The notes beneath the pieces are model-generated. The model saw only the letters and a list, made by a program, of their open reading frames with translations, was not told where the DNA came from and searched no databases. 64,000 bases of DNA, taken from DIGJ01 sp031553075 (GTDB taxonomy: Bacteria > Bacillota > Clostridia > Lachnospirales > Lachnospiraceae). The stretch covers positions 5,048 through 69,047 of the forward strand of contig JAVBLX010000071.1 in assembly GCA_031553075.1 (NCBI GenBank), read 5' to 3'. Position 1 is the stretch's first letter. The number at the start of each line of letters is the position of its first letter. This document shows, in pieces, positions 43,797-52,444 of this stretch. The position numbers and the translations under genes were made by a program.

Positions 43797-44041
43797 CATT
43801 GTTAATGAAAGAAGCTTTGGAGTTATATATGAAAGCGGATTAGTTTATGCTACACTTATTGTATTCACCAACTGGTTGAGAAGCTTATGGGACGTAGTGG
43901 TTTTAAGGGAAAAAGTCCGATAGATCCGTTTTGTGGAAAGTGGGATGCGTATTTGTAAGAATCATTTGCTATTATGAGCCGAGGTTTGTTTCATTTTCAG
44001 TGGATGAAAAGAACTATTTTATGTAATATATCTATTTTGGC
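43797..44041 (+). other. Gap after the kinase, no confident gene
   Basis: Translation finds a small frame ending at 43923 that overlaps the kinase end and has no SD, which I reject. A second short read (YEPRFVSFSVDEKNYF, near 43972-44020) looks coding-like but has no start. I see no terminator with a clear T-run. Confidence 0.3.
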
Positions 44042-44083
44042 TTGACAAATGTTTAAAAATGTTTAATTATATTTAATAAACAT
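44042..44083 (+). promoter_or_regulatory. Promoter and candidate LacI operator
   Basis: TTGACA (44042-44047) is followed by a strongly AT-rich -10 zone. ATGTTTA (44059-44065) and TAAACAT (44077-44083) form an inverted repeat around 11 bases. A related site, ATGTTTA-A-TAAATAT, lies at 45311-45325 before the binding-protein gene, so both could bind the LacI protein encoded at 44146. Confidence 0.5.
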
Positions 44084-44118
44084 ATTTTTTAAATGTGCAA
44101 TGAGATTTATTTGCATAC

Positions 44119-44141
44119 GCGTGTGAGCGCGCAGATGGGAG
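44119..44141 (+). promoter_or_regulatory. Hairpin-SD module before the second lacI gene
   Basis: GCGTG (44119-44123), loop TGAG, CGCGC (44128-44132), followed by AGATGGGAG (44133-44141) and ATG at 44146. Confidence 0.65.
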
Positions 44142-44145
44142 CAAA

Positions 44146-45177
44146 ATGAAAATTACAGCAAGACAAGTGGCAAAAGATTTAGGCATCTCTACCGCAACCG
44201 TATCTCTGGCCCTTAATGACCGTCCAGGTGTAAATGAAGAGACAAAGAAAAGAATCCAGGAGTATGTTAAACTGCTTCAAGAGGATTATGAGGCCACGGA
44301 AATGGAAGGAAAAAGCCTCAAAATGTTAATATATATACAGGAAGATACCAGATATCGGAGTGCGATGAAGGACTTTTCCCAAAGTGATTGTGCTCAAATA
44401 TCCAGAATGCTTCAAGAATATGGCATGAATTTAAAGCTATGCTATGCCTATACGGAAAAAGAACTGGAAGATATTTTCATGGAAAGTGAGAATGACGGAA
44501 CCGTTGGAATTTTATTATCCTTCGATGAGGCGCCTGGAAATATTTTAGATAATTTGCCAGAAAGTAAAGTGCCTATTCTCATGTATGACGCGCCTTTGCC
44601 CATTGGCAGGAATGATTGTGATGTGATTAACCTTCATGACATGCAAGGAGTAAAGATTGCGATGAATTATCTGAGGGAATGTGGTCATGAAGATGTTGTG
44701 TACTTTTATAATTCAGAAAAAATCTATAACTTCGAGCTAAGGCGAACCGCATTCCGTTTTTATATGGAGGCTTGGAAAGGTCAAATGCCAGAAGGCAGTA
44801 TGATTGAAGTTGGGCGAATAAATGAAACAAGGGAGAGTGATATTGAGCAGTATTTAAAATCAGTATCCAAATTACCGGATGTAATTCTGACCGAAAATTT
44901 TGCAGTATCCCTTGCCGTCATGCGTGTATTAAAAAAACGGAAAGTAGCTGTACCAGAGGATGTTTCGATTTTAGGGATTGATGACCCCAGCCTTTATGAA
45001 TATACGGATGTGGATTTTACTTGCATTGAGGTGCCGGTTTATGAACGTCATGTGGTAATGATGAAACATATGATGGGGAGGATGAACGAGAAGGAGCATT
45101 GTCCTCAGGAAATATCCCTTGGCATGAAGTTAAAAATAGGTGAGACCGTAAAGGATAAAAGAAGGATCGTAGAGTAA
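44146..45177 (+). CDS. LacI family regulator, right copy
   Basis: 343 residues. HTH KITARQVAKDLGISTATVSL, ALNDRPGV, and a sugar-binding domain (LLSFDEAPGNILDNLPESKV, NLHDMQGVKIAMNYLRECGH, VPEDVSILGIDDPSLYEYTD). The DNA-reading helix resembles that of the left copy (SEAAVSMALN versus STATVSLALN), so their operators may be alike. Lies between the isomerase operon and the transporter and is likely to control the transporter. Confidence 0.92.
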   Translation: MKITARQVAKDLGISTATVSLALNDRPGVNEETKKRIQEYVKLLQEDYEATEMEGKSLKMLIYIQEDTRYRSAMKDFSQSDCAQISRMLQEYGMNLKLCYAYTEKELEDIFMESENDGTVGILLSFDEAPGNILDNLPESKVPILMYDAPLPIGRNDCDVINLHDMQGVKIAMNYLRECGHEDVVYFYNSEKIYNFELRRTAFRFYMEAWKGQMPEGSMIEVGRINETRESDIEQYLKSVSKLPDVILTENFAVSLAVMRVLKKRKVAVPEDVSILGIDDPSLYEYTDVDFTCIEVPVYERHVVMMKHMMGRMNEKEHCPQEISLGMKLKIGETVKDKRRIVE

Positions 45178-45247
45178 TCATATTTTTAAATGATAAAGTG
45201 AAGAAATAGAAGCTTTTTTGTGTAAATAAGTGAATCGAAGCAAAAAA

Positions 45248-45302
45248 AAAAGCGGAGAGCTAGCTGATTTTATATTAGTTAGTGCTCTGCTTTTAATTTG
45301 TT
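45248..45302 (+). terminator. Terminator after the second lacI
   Basis: AAAAGCGGAGAGCTAGCTGA pairs with a matching right arm (AGTTAGTGCTCTGCTTTT) with several G-U wobbles; a T-rich tail follows. 70 bases after the stop. Confidence 0.65.
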
Positions 45303-45310
45303 TGTAAAAA

Positions 45311-45449
45311 ATGTTTAATAAATATTGAAAAAGGTATTGCTTTTTGTTTAAGATGATGTTAAAATAATTTTAAATTAAATTTAAAGAATAATTTAAAATT
45401 AATTTAAATCAAATTAAATCAAATTAAATCAAACACGAGGAGGATTTTT
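45311..45449 (+). promoter_or_regulatory. Control region of the ABC transporter genes
   Basis: Contains ATGTTTA-A-TAAATAT (45311-45325), a candidate LacI operator, then an AT-only stretch ending in a 10-bp tandem repeat (AAATTAAATC, three copies, 45405-45434) directly before the SD (GAGGAGG). Confidence 0.5.
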
Positions 45450-46790
45450 ATGAAAGCGAAAAAAGTTTTAGTACTATTTTTAACAATGGTAATGTTCACT
45501 ACATTACTGGCAGGTTGCGGTAATGAAGCAACCAACGATGGAACAGAAACTGGAAGTAAAGACACTGGAAGTACAAACACAGCAACTGAAAATAAGAGCT
45601 CCGATTCAGGTAAGACAGGGGCGGACGTACAGGAAATCACCTTCTGGGCAATAAGCACCAGACAAAACGGAATTGAACCGGTTGTTGCAGCATTCAATGA
45701 AGCAAATCCGGATATCAAGGTGACCGTAGCTTTTTATGATACCGATGGAATCAAGGATGCTTGTAAAATAGCAGCCTCTTCCGATACCCTTCCTAATATG
45801 TGGTTTAACTGGGGCGGAAGTCTGGGAGGATTTTACGCCGAAAATAATCTGGTATACGATTTAACGGATTATGCCAAAGAACATGATTGGGATAATAAAT
45901 TCAGCTCCGGAGCATTAAACCTTTGTAAATTAGGCGGCAAGCTGGCTGGATATCCAACAAGCTATAATGTTCTGGATGTATATTACCGAAAAGACATTTT
46001 TGAACAATATGGAATTCGGATTCCAACTACCTTTGAAGAGTTTGAAGCTGCTTGCGCAACCTTAAAAGCAAACGGTATTACACCAATTTCGACGGCTGGA
46101 TTAAACGGATGGCATGTCATGAGATTTGTTGAATTGTTAATTGAGCATTATGCCGGAAGCGAGCTTCATGACTCTATGAATACCTTTAACAGCAGCTATA
46201 ATTGTGAACCAGTTGTACAGGCACTGGAAAAATATAAAGAGTTTTGTGATAAAGGATATTTCCCGGATGGTTTTATAACCGCAGACCCTAATGATACCCA
46301 AATGGCAGTATTTTCAGGAACCGCAGCGATGGACATTCAGGGACAATGGTATGATGGATCAATCGTTCAGGAAGAACAGGATATGAGTCTTTATGGCACA
46401 TTTGCTTTCCCTTCCGGAGGTACAAATCGTTTGTCCGCATTTGCTGAAATGACACAGTTTAGTGCGAGAAATACCGCGGAACAATTAGAAGCGTGCATGA
46501 AGTTTGTAGATTACTATTACAGTCAGGAAAATGTAGATAAATATAGTGAATACTATAATCTTCCTCTTCCTTTCGTTGGTGCAGCAATGCCAGAGGGAAT
46601 GCCGAATGTAAAAGATATGCTTGAAACCTCAGACAAAAATGGAACCTTTACCATTACAGATCAAGCTTTCCCAACCGAAGTTGCAGACGCACTGTTTAAT
46701 GTTCAGGCAGCAATTGCAATTGGCGAAATGCAGCCGGCAGATGGCGCAGCAAAGATTCAGGAAGCAATTGAGAAATATCAAAGTAAATAG
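45450..46790 (+). CDS. ABC transporter sugar-binding lipoprotein
   Basis: 446-residue solute-binding protein of the sugar type (family 1). Signal peptide with lipobox LLAGC (Cys at residue ~23: KVLVLFLTMVMFTTLLAGCG), then a low-complexity Thr/Ser linker (TGSKDTGSTNTATENKSS) and the two-lobe binding domain (EITFWAISTRQNGIEPVVAA, VYDLTDYAKEHDWDNKF, AMDIQGQWYDGSIVQEEQ). Captures an oligosaccharide or sugar outside the cell. A terminator-like hairpin follows, so it is likely made in excess over the permeases. Confidence 0.93.
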   Translation: MKAKKVLVLFLTMVMFTTLLAGCGNEATNDGTETGSKDTGSTNTATENKSSDSGKTGADVQEITFWAISTRQNGIEPVVAAFNEANPDIKVTVAFYDTDGIKDACKIAASSDTLPNMWFNWGGSLGGFYAENNLVYDLTDYAKEHDWDNKFSSGALNLCKLGGKLAGYPTSYNVLDVYYRKDIFEQYGIRIPTTFEEFEAACATLKANGITPISTAGLNGWHVMRFVELLIEHYAGSELHDSMNTFNSSYNCEPVVQALEKYKEFCDKGYFPDGFITADPNDTQMAVFSGTAAMDIQGQWYDGSIVQEEQDMSLYGTFAFPSGGTNRLSAFAEMTQFSARNTAEQLEACMKFVDYYYSQENVDKYSEYYNLPLPFVGAAMPEGMPNVKDMLETSDKNGTFTITDQAFPTEVADALFNVQAAIAIGEMQPADGAAKIQEAIEKYQSK

Positions 46791-46810
46791 TGTGAAGTTA
46801 GTTGATTTTG

Positions 46811-46842
46811 AAACGGACAGCAAAGCTGCTGTCCGTTTTTCC
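46811..46842 (+). terminator. Partial terminator between binding protein and permease genes
   Basis: AAACGGACAGC (46811-46821) and GCTGTCCGTTT (46828-46838), perfect 11-bp stem with a T tail. Such attenuators lower permease expression relative to the binding protein. Confidence 0.85.
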
Positions 46843-46873
46843 AAAAATGCTCTATATAGCGAGGAGTGAAGGG

Positions 46874-47746
46874 ATGAAAGTAAGAGAAAAAAGAGATTGG
46901 GGTGCCTACGCATTTTTAATCCCAGCAGCGGTGATTTACTTGTCTGTTATTGTTGTACCAGTGTTTTATTCGTTTTTTATCAGCTTTTTTAAATGGAATG
47001 GGATTGGCGAAAAGGAATTTGTTGGATTGAATAATTATATTCATTTATTCACAAATGACCCGATTTTTCTAATAGCGATAAAAAATAATTTATTATGGAT
47101 TGTTCTGACAATCATTGTGACTATGACAGTTTCTTTAGGATTTGCAGTGGTTTTAAATAAGCAGTTTAAAGGAAGAACTTTTTTTCGCGGTTTTTTTTAC
47201 TTTCCTTGTGTAATTGCACCAATTGCGGTATCGATTATTTGGCGATGGATTTATAACCCTAGCGTTGGATTTGTTAATCAGTTTTTTCAGGCACTTGGAT
47301 TTGATTATCAACAGACGTGGATATCGGATCCCAAGGTTAGTATTTATGCTATTTTTGTGGCAGCACTTTGGCAAGCAATTGGTCAGCCGATGATTTTGTT
47401 CTTGGCAGGTCTCCAGGCGGTTTCACCTGATGTATTGGAAGCAGCGGACATTGATGGAGCTTCCGGGATTAAGAAGTTTGTATTGATTACAATTCCCATG
47501 TTGAAAGAAAGCTTTGTTATTGTAATTGCGACTTTGATCGTTGCAGCAATGAAGGTATTTGATGTAGTGCAAGGTCTTACTGGTGGTGGTCCTAATAATG
47601 CGACACAAATGCTTTCCACCTATATGTATTCCCAGACGTTCCAATATAATAACGTAGGGCTTGGAACAACCATAGCTTGTATTATGGTATTGATTATGCT
47701 GGTAGTAATTGTTCCGTATGTATCTTTTACGGCGAAAGAAGAATAA
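46874..47746 (+). CDS. ABC sugar transporter permease, MalF/LacF type
   Basis: 290 residues, six membrane segments (AYAFLIPAAVIYLSVIVVPV, VLTIIVTMTVSLGFAVVLN and others). The EAA loop that contacts the ATPase is LEAADIDGASGIKKFVLITI. GGPNNATQMLSTYMY is typical of UgpA/MalF-type permeases. ATG 46874 is chosen for GAGGAGTGAAGGG upstream; the frame is open to 46802 through the terminator, so that start is wrong. Confidence 0.93.
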   Translation: MKVREKRDWGAYAFLIPAAVIYLSVIVVPVFYSFFISFFKWNGIGEKEFVGLNNYIHLFTNDPIFLIAIKNNLLWIVLTIIVTMTVSLGFAVVLNKQFKGRTFFRGFFYFPCVIAPIAVSIIWRWIYNPSVGFVNQFFQALGFDYQQTWISDPKVSIYAIFVAALWQAIGQPMILFLAGLQAVSPDVLEAADIDGASGIKKFVLITIPMLKESFVIVIATLIVAAMKVFDVVQGLTGGGPNNATQMLSTYMYSQTFQYNNVGLGTTIACIMVLIMLVVIVPYVSFTAKEE

Positions 47747-47756
47747 GGGGGCTATT

Positions 47757-48596
47757 ATGGAAGGAAAAAGAAAAAAGATTGGAAAAAAAATAGCCTTATA
47801 TGTAATTTTAATTGTTTTAGCACTTATATGGATAGTTCCCATGTTAACACTGGTATTGACAGCAATAAAAGGGAAAAAGGATTTTTACAGTGGATTAGGA
47901 CTTTTCCAAATGCCGGCTCAAATTGCCTGGAGTAACTTTAGTAATGCGATTGTAAAGGGGCGGTTACTGGTATATATGAAGAATGACCTGATTGTCTCAG
48001 GTTTAAAGGTGCCGATTGGAATTCTTGTCGAAGCGTTAGCGGCATTTGCGATGACCAGATTAAATATTCGTCATAAAACAGGAATTTTTGTATTTTTTCT
48101 GATTGGAATGATGCTTCCTATGCAGACAGCTTTGGTTCCGATTAATGTTATATTTAGCAAGTTAGGTTTGATTAATAGTTACTTTGGCTTGTTTTATGTT
48201 TATGTGGGCTTTGGTATTTCATATGGAATATTAATTCTGCGGGGATTTTTCAAAGGGATTCCAAAAGATATTGATGAGGCGGCATATATTGATGGCTGTA
48301 ATAAATGGCAGCTGTTTTGGAAAATTATCTTTCCAGTGGCGAAACCAGCGGTGGCCACTTTGATTATTACGGACTTTTTGGCGACTTGGAATGAATACTT
48401 GCTGGCAAGTGTCATCATCAATGACAATGCAAAGAAGACCATCCCAGTAGGGATTATGACCTTTGTGGGAGAGCATGGAATCGATTATGGATATCTTTGT
48501 GCAGGCGTTTTGATTGCAGTTGTTCCAGTCTTGCTTGTTTATCTGATTTTCCAACGGTATTTTGTGGAAGGCATGTCGGGAGCTGTGAAATCGTGA
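47757..48596 (+). CDS. ABC sugar transporter permease, MalG/UgpE type
   Basis: 279 residues with six membrane segments (IALYVILIVLALIWIVPMLT, IFVFFLIGMMLPMQTALVPI). EAA loop IDEAAYIDGCNKWQLFWKII. Forms the channel with the neighbouring permease. ATG 47757 with AAGGGGG upstream; 10 bases after the partner. No ATP-binding gene is present in the window, so a shared MsmX/MalK-type ATPase elsewhere is needed. Confidence 0.93.
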   Translation: MEGKRKKIGKKIALYVILIVLALIWIVPMLTLVLTAIKGKKDFYSGLGLFQMPAQIAWSNFSNAIVKGRLLVYMKNDLIVSGLKVPIGILVEALAAFAMTRLNIRHKTGIFVFFLIGMMLPMQTALVPINVIFSKLGLINSYFGLFYVYVGFGISYGILILRGFFKGIPKDIDEAAYIDGCNKWQLFWKIIFPVAKPAVATLIITDFLATWNEYLLASVIINDNAKKTIPVGIMTFVGEHGIDYGYLCAGVLIAVVPVLLVYLIFQRYFVEGMSGAVKS

Positions 48597-48722
48597 TTGT
48601 AATTACATTTCAAATAGAGTGAAATTGTGATTTTGACGTACTGTCATGTTTGGCATTCATGATTGTTACTGCAAGCATATGGAGCCACAAGCTACTTAAT
48701 TATAATATAAATGGAGGTCACC

Positions 48723-50267
48723 ATGAGTGATATAAAGTATAAGGAAAAAGTGGAGAAATGGGATTTCATTGAGATATCCTGTGAAGGCAGAAGTGATGGG
48801 AACCCATTTATAGATTGCCAGATAAAAGGAACCTTTTGGGGTAAAAATGAGAAAAAGACGGTCGATGGATTTTATGATGGAGAAGGCATATATATTGTGC
48901 GCTTTATGCCCTCTTTTGAAGGAAATTATCAGTTTAAAATAGAAGGAAATTTTGGGAACGAAGAATATTGTGGTGAGTTTGAAGTAACAAGACCTGGGGA
49001 GAATAATCATGGTCCGGTAAGAGTTGCCAATACATATCATTTTGCTTATGAAGATGGCACTCCTTATTATTCTGTAGGAACGACCTGTTATGTATGGGAG
49101 CTTCAGAATGATGAGCTGGTGGAAAAGACGATTGAGACACTCAAAAACAGTGCCTTTAACAAAATCCGTTTTTGTGTGTTTCCCAAACATTATGATTACA
49201 ATTTACATGAGCCCATTTCTTACCCTTATGAAGGAACTCCAATGGATAGCTCGGTATTAACGAAAGAAAACTTTCTTAAGTATGACGGTAAATCCTCGGG
49301 GAATGATTGGGATTTTGAGCGGTTTCATGTAGCGCATTTTCGTCGAATTGAAGAATGTATTAGCAGGTTAAGGGATTTGTCAATTGAAGCTGATATCATC
49401 GTTATGCATCCTTATGACCGTTGGGGCTTTAGCATGATGACGGAGTCGCAGGATGATCTTTATTGGCATTATGTGATTGCCCGATTTTCCGCATATCGAA
49501 ATGTATGGTGGTCTTTAGCCAATGAATATGACTTGATGCCACAGAAAACGATTAAGGATTGGGAACGTTATGCAGGGATTGTCTGTGAAAAGGATCCTTA
49601 TGTTCATTTACGCTCCATCCATAATTGCGGATCCTTTTATGACCATAGTAAACCTTGGATTACCCATTGCAGCATCCAGCGACAGGATTTGTACAAGACG
49701 GCGGAACTGACTGGGGAATGGCGGGAACGGTACCGAAAACCGGTGGTTCTGGATGAAATCGTATATGAAGGAAATATCCAGCATGGCTGGGGAAATATAA
49801 GTGGTCAAGAGCTGGTGCGCAGATTCTGGGAAGCTACCTGTAGAGGTGGATATGCCGGACATGGGGAGACCTTTCTAAATCCGGAAAATGTCCTGTGGTG
49901 GTCTCATGGTGGTGAGCTGCGTGGTGAAAGTCCTGAACGGTTTAAGTTTTTATATAAAATACTTTGTGAGACACCAGGCCTTGGACTGATGCCTCTTACG
50001 CAAGGATGGGATGAAATTTGTGCAACGGTAGAAGCTAAAAATGCTGGCGATGGAGTACAGGATTATTATTTATATTATTATGGATTCAATCGTCCGGGCT
50101 TTCGAGAATTTTATTTTGATGATGTCACATCCTTTGAAGTGGAGATTATTGATACATGGGAGATGACGATTAAGAAAGCAGGAACCTATAAGGGGAAATT
50201 CATAGTTGACTTGCCAGGAAAAGAATACATGGCACTTCGAGTGACAAGGGTGTTATCAAAGGATTAA
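48723..50267 (+). CDS. Cytoplasmic glycoside hydrolase (DUF5060/DUF4038/DUF5605 type)
   Basis: 514 residues, no signal peptide. N-terminal Ig-like DUF5060 domain (residues ~5-90, FIEISCEGRSDGNPF, GIYIVRFMPSFEGNYQF), a TIM-barrel DUF4038-like domain (~100-400), and a C-terminal beta domain. Likely catalytic acids are Glu268 (SLANEYD, after barrel strand 4) and Glu345 (VVLDEIVYEG), as in clan GH-A enzymes. It would hydrolyse imported glycosides. DUF4038 enzymes include apiosidases (GH140), which fits the sugar genes upstream, but the specificity is not proven. ATG 48723 has GGAGG five bases upstream; ATG 48711 lacks an SD. The gap 48597-48722 holds an AT-rich TATAAT at 48701-48706. Confidence 0.82.
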   Translation: MSDIKYKEKVEKWDFIEISCEGRSDGNPFIDCQIKGTFWGKNEKKTVDGFYDGEGIYIVRFMPSFEGNYQFKIEGNFGNEEYCGEFEVTRPGENNHGPVRVANTYHFAYEDGTPYYSVGTTCYVWELQNDELVEKTIETLKNSAFNKIRFCVFPKHYDYNLHEPISYPYEGTPMDSSVLTKENFLKYDGKSSGNDWDFERFHVAHFRRIEECISRLRDLSIEADIIVMHPYDRWGFSMMTESQDDLYWHYVIARFSAYRNVWWSLANEYDLMPQKTIKDWERYAGIVCEKDPYVHLRSIHNCGSFYDHSKPWITHCSIQRQDLYKTAELTGEWRERYRKPVVLDEIVYEGNIQHGWGNISGQELVRRFWEATCRGGYAGHGETFLNPENVLWWSHGGELRGESPERFKFLYKILCETPGLGLMPLTQGWDEICATVEAKNAGDGVQDYYLYYYGFNRPGFREFYFDDVTSFEVEIIDTWEMTIKKAGTYKGKFIVDLPGKEYMALRVTRVLSKD

Positions 50268-50315
50268 TGACGGAATGATTCTACAAGTGGATAGCTGGTA
50301 AGAAACAAATTTTAG

Positions 50316-50352
50316 AAAGTGCATTTAGAACATATTCTGAATGCACTTTTTT
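50316..50352 (+). terminator. Terminator after the glycoside hydrolase gene
   Basis: AAAGTGCATT (50316-50325) and AATGCACTTT (50340-50349) plus inner AGAA/TTCT pairing, followed by a T tail. Confidence 0.85.
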
Positions 50353-50436
50353 AAATAATTTATGAATAGCAAAGTGTTTTTTAATAAGGTAACATATAAG
50401 TAGAATAAAAGAGGATTTAGAAGTAAGGTGGAAGGT

Positions 50437-50673
50437 ATGTCAGAAAAATTACGCGTTGTAATAGCAGATGGTGAACCTAAGGTTTGTGTCGTTGTGAAAA
50501 AATGTGTACATTGGGAAGAACTGAATCTGGAATTGGTTGGTGTTGCTTATGATGGGCAAGAACTACTAGAAAAGATTATTGAAACAAAACCTGATTTAGT
50601 CATAACCGATATTGATATGCCGGAAATTAGTATACTGGCGAATATTCAAAACTTAAAGAACGTGAGCGAATAA
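50437..50673 (+). pseudogene. Truncated response regulator receiver domain
   Basis: MSEKLRVVIADGEPKVCVVV then ELVGVAYDGQELLEKIIE and DLVITDIDMPEI match the first two-thirds of a YesN/AraC-type receiver domain; the phospho-acceptor Asp is in ITDIDMP. The frame then breaks and the helix-turn-helix is missing. The SD AAGGTGG and start are intact, so a short product of ~78 residues could be made. Confidence 0.7.
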
Positions 50674-51052
50674 GGGTTGTAAATCTTATTAAGTCCTATA
50701 TCACTGATGGTGAAGTGAATACCTCAAGAAGAAACGGAACGTCTGTTTGTAATCGTATTCAGACAGAATCATTTCGGATTGAGCTCAATCGATTCATTAT
50801 GATTTTAAAAGAGGATCATCTTCATCCTAACACTATTAGTACCTACAAGAGATCGAGCTGAGTTCTGGTGATATCAGAAATTTCATCTTATATCTTTATA
50901 ATCATGAATATTTTAAACCAACTACGATTACAAGCGGTTTGTCCGGCCTTAAAAGATTCCTTTCTCACCATCCGGATATAAAACGCCTTATCATGGAGCT
51001 TCCAACCCGACTTCCTCGTGAGCGCAAGATAATAGAAATATATAGCAAATAA
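50654..51052 (+). pseudogene. Decayed tyrosine recombinase, N-terminal part
   Basis: Two joined frames read KERERIRVVNLIKSYITDGE ... LNRFIMILKEDHLHPNTIST and, after a frameshift near 50850, ELSSGDIRNFILYLYNHEYF ... SGLKRFLSHHPDIKRLIMEL followed by PTRLPRERKIIEIYSK. This is the core-binding region of an XerC/D-like recombinase; the catalytic domain is lost. Confidence 0.6.
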
Positions 51053-51213
51053 TCATCTACATTATTCTTTAATGCTTTATGAGCATACTCAAACTGTCGG
51101 TAACCACTGATAATAATGAATTTGCAGTTCAAGTTTTCTTTACGCACCTGTTCAATTAATTCCAAGCCATTGTTTTTGTTATCACTGAGGTATACTTGAA
51201 ATAATTCATCCAA
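51048..51213 (-). pseudogene. Response regulator receiver fragment, minus strand
   Basis: Minus-strand translation reads NNGLELIEQVRKENLNCKF, then IIISGYRQFEYAHKALKNNV with DDYLL, the middle of an AraC-type receiver domain (ISGYxxFEYAxxAL). Both ends are cut: the right end abuts the recombinase relic at ~51050. Confidence 0.6.
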
Positions 51214-51406
51214 GGGTTCAGAAATCCCCCTATTTTGTGCAAGTGAATTAAGAACATGAAACTTTTTCTAATTTAGTTTCTTTTGGCATTATAATGCACC
51301 TCCCTTAAGAAGATGATACATTATAAAGAAAAACTATGCCGATATTTTTTGTAGAATCCCCCATAATCGTTTGGATTCCATAAAATATCGGCATAATTAT
51401 TTTTTC

Positions 51407-51571
51407 GGTATAAGTCGTATACATGATGCGTCTGATATCATCTGAAAATTGGAAGAAAGAGCTGACATCTGCCCAGTTATTTTCCCAGTTGCTGATTGCA
51501 TAAGGGGATTTCTTTCCCCACTTCTCTTTGACTCCTTCTAATTCTGCAAGTGTTGCTGTTTCATTTAGCCG
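51407..51571 (-). pseudogene. IS256-family (Mutator type) transposase fragment
   Basis: On the minus strand RLNETATLAELEGVKEKWGK, then KSPYAISNWENNWADVSSFF, then FSDDIRRIMYTT match the C-terminal part of IS256-type transposases (EKWGKKYP, SWENNWEEL, RKLIYTTN). The remainder of the gene is absent. No terminal inverted repeats were noticed nearby. Confidence 0.65.
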
Positions 51572-51592
51572 GATGATTCGCTTACCTATGCA

Positions 51593-51708
51593 AAACGCAC
51601 CTTTAACAGCAGCTATGGTGATATTGTCTGCAATTGGGAACGCAAGGACGGAATGTTCTACATGGAAACACCATCCCTTGTAACACCACGGCAACGATTG
51701 TACGATAA
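51593..51708 (+). pseudogene. Glycoside hydrolase C-terminal remnant, rhamnosidase-like
   Basis: KRTFNSSYGDIVCNWERKDG then MFYME, followed after a small frameshift by TIPCNTTATIVR and TAA. The pattern SYGxIxxxWExxxGxFxxxxxIPxNTTATV is typical of the C-terminal beta domain of GH78 alpha-L-rhamnosidases. Only about 38 codons remain. Confidence 0.5.
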
Positions 51709-51781
51709 AAATGTTGATATGCAACTCTTTTAAGTATATACTATATTTAAGCATGTGATTAAGAGTGTGGGAGGTGTTTTG

Positions 51782-52108
51782 ATGAATGAGGTGATTACAA
51801 ATGAATTGGTTGAGGGGCTAAAGCAAATATTTAGAAGTCATCTGGTTTCAGTTGTATTATATGGCTCTGTCGCTCGAGGAAGTGATACAGCTGAATCTGA
51901 TATTGATATTGCGATATTACTAAAAGAAAAAGCGAATAGAAATGAAATGGATTTACTGCTAGATTTTGGTGTTGAAATGGATTTGAAATATGATAAGGTA
52001 TTTTCGCTGATTGATATTGATTATTATGAGTTTGTAAAATGGGAAAATATGTTACCATTTTATAAAAATATGAAACAGGATGGAGTGATTTTATGGAAGG
52101 TGGCATAA
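51782..52108 (+). CDS. MNT-type nucleotidyltransferase
   Basis: 108 residues with the minimal nucleotidyltransferase motif GSVARGSDTAESDIDIAI (GSxARG, DxD). Such proteins act as MntA antitoxins that AMPylate the HEPN partner. ATG 51782 has GGGAGGTG six bases before. It overlaps the start of a HEPN gene that is broken (next feature), so the antitoxin survives without its toxin. Confidence 0.85.
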   Translation: MNEVITNELVEGLKQIFRSHLVSVVLYGSVARGSDTAESDIDIAILLKEKANRNEMDLLLDFGVEMDLKYDKVFSLIDIDYYEFVKWENMLPFYKNMKQDGVILWKVA

Positions 52109-52259
52109 AAGAGTTATCTCTTTGTCGGTTTTCGTATTCAAAATTATAAAGGGTGCATCGCGATTGCGTGAAAAATCTGATTATCAAGATTTTTATATTG
52201 CATCTAAGCAGGAGGCAATGGAACAACTAGAAAATGCAAAATATTTATTAGCATGGTAG
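52093..52259 (+). pseudogene. HEPN toxin gene with internal deletion
   Basis: Starts at ATG 52093 inside the MNT gene (MEGGIKELSLCRFSYSKL, stop 52147-52149). In another frame the last part of a HEPN protein follows: GASRLREKSDYQDFYIASKQ, then EAMEQLENAKYLLAW and TAG 52257-52259. Everything between, including the RNase Rx4-6H motif, is missing. So the toxin is inactive. Confidence 0.75.
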
Positions 52260-52297
52260 AGAATTTTTTAAAGAATTAATATGGAAGACCAACTTTT

Positions 52298-52339
52298 ATA
52301 GGCATTGCATCACACTTAATCGTGTAATGCAATGCCTAT
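52298..52339. terminator. Strong hairpin between the HEPN and AraC relics
   Basis: ATAGGCATTGCAT (52298-52310) and ATGCAATGCCTAT (52327-52339) with inner ACAC/GTGT pairing. Tails are weak on both strands. The stretch 52260-52547 otherwise contains the AraC relic and an AT-rich promoter-like region for the next gene. Confidence 0.6.
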
Positions 52340-52351
52340 ACTATTTCCTGA

Positions 52352-52444
52352 TTAAAACTCCTTATTCCTGTATTCCAGCGGTGTCATATGATAATACTGC
52401 TGGAATACCCGGTAGAACATGATTACATTAGCAGATATCTTTCA
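52352..52444 (-). pseudogene. AraC-type regulator, C-terminal HTH remnant
   Basis: Minus-strand translation gives KISANVIMFYRVFQQYYHMT followed by PLEYRNKEF and stop, the second AraC helix-turn-helix (YFxRxFxxxxxxTPxxYR). Upstream a stop cuts it off. Confidence 0.7.

Noticed and set aside
43738..43923. Small ORF of 61 codons after the kinase
   Set aside because: Overlaps the kinase gene in another frame, no SD, no recognisable sequence.
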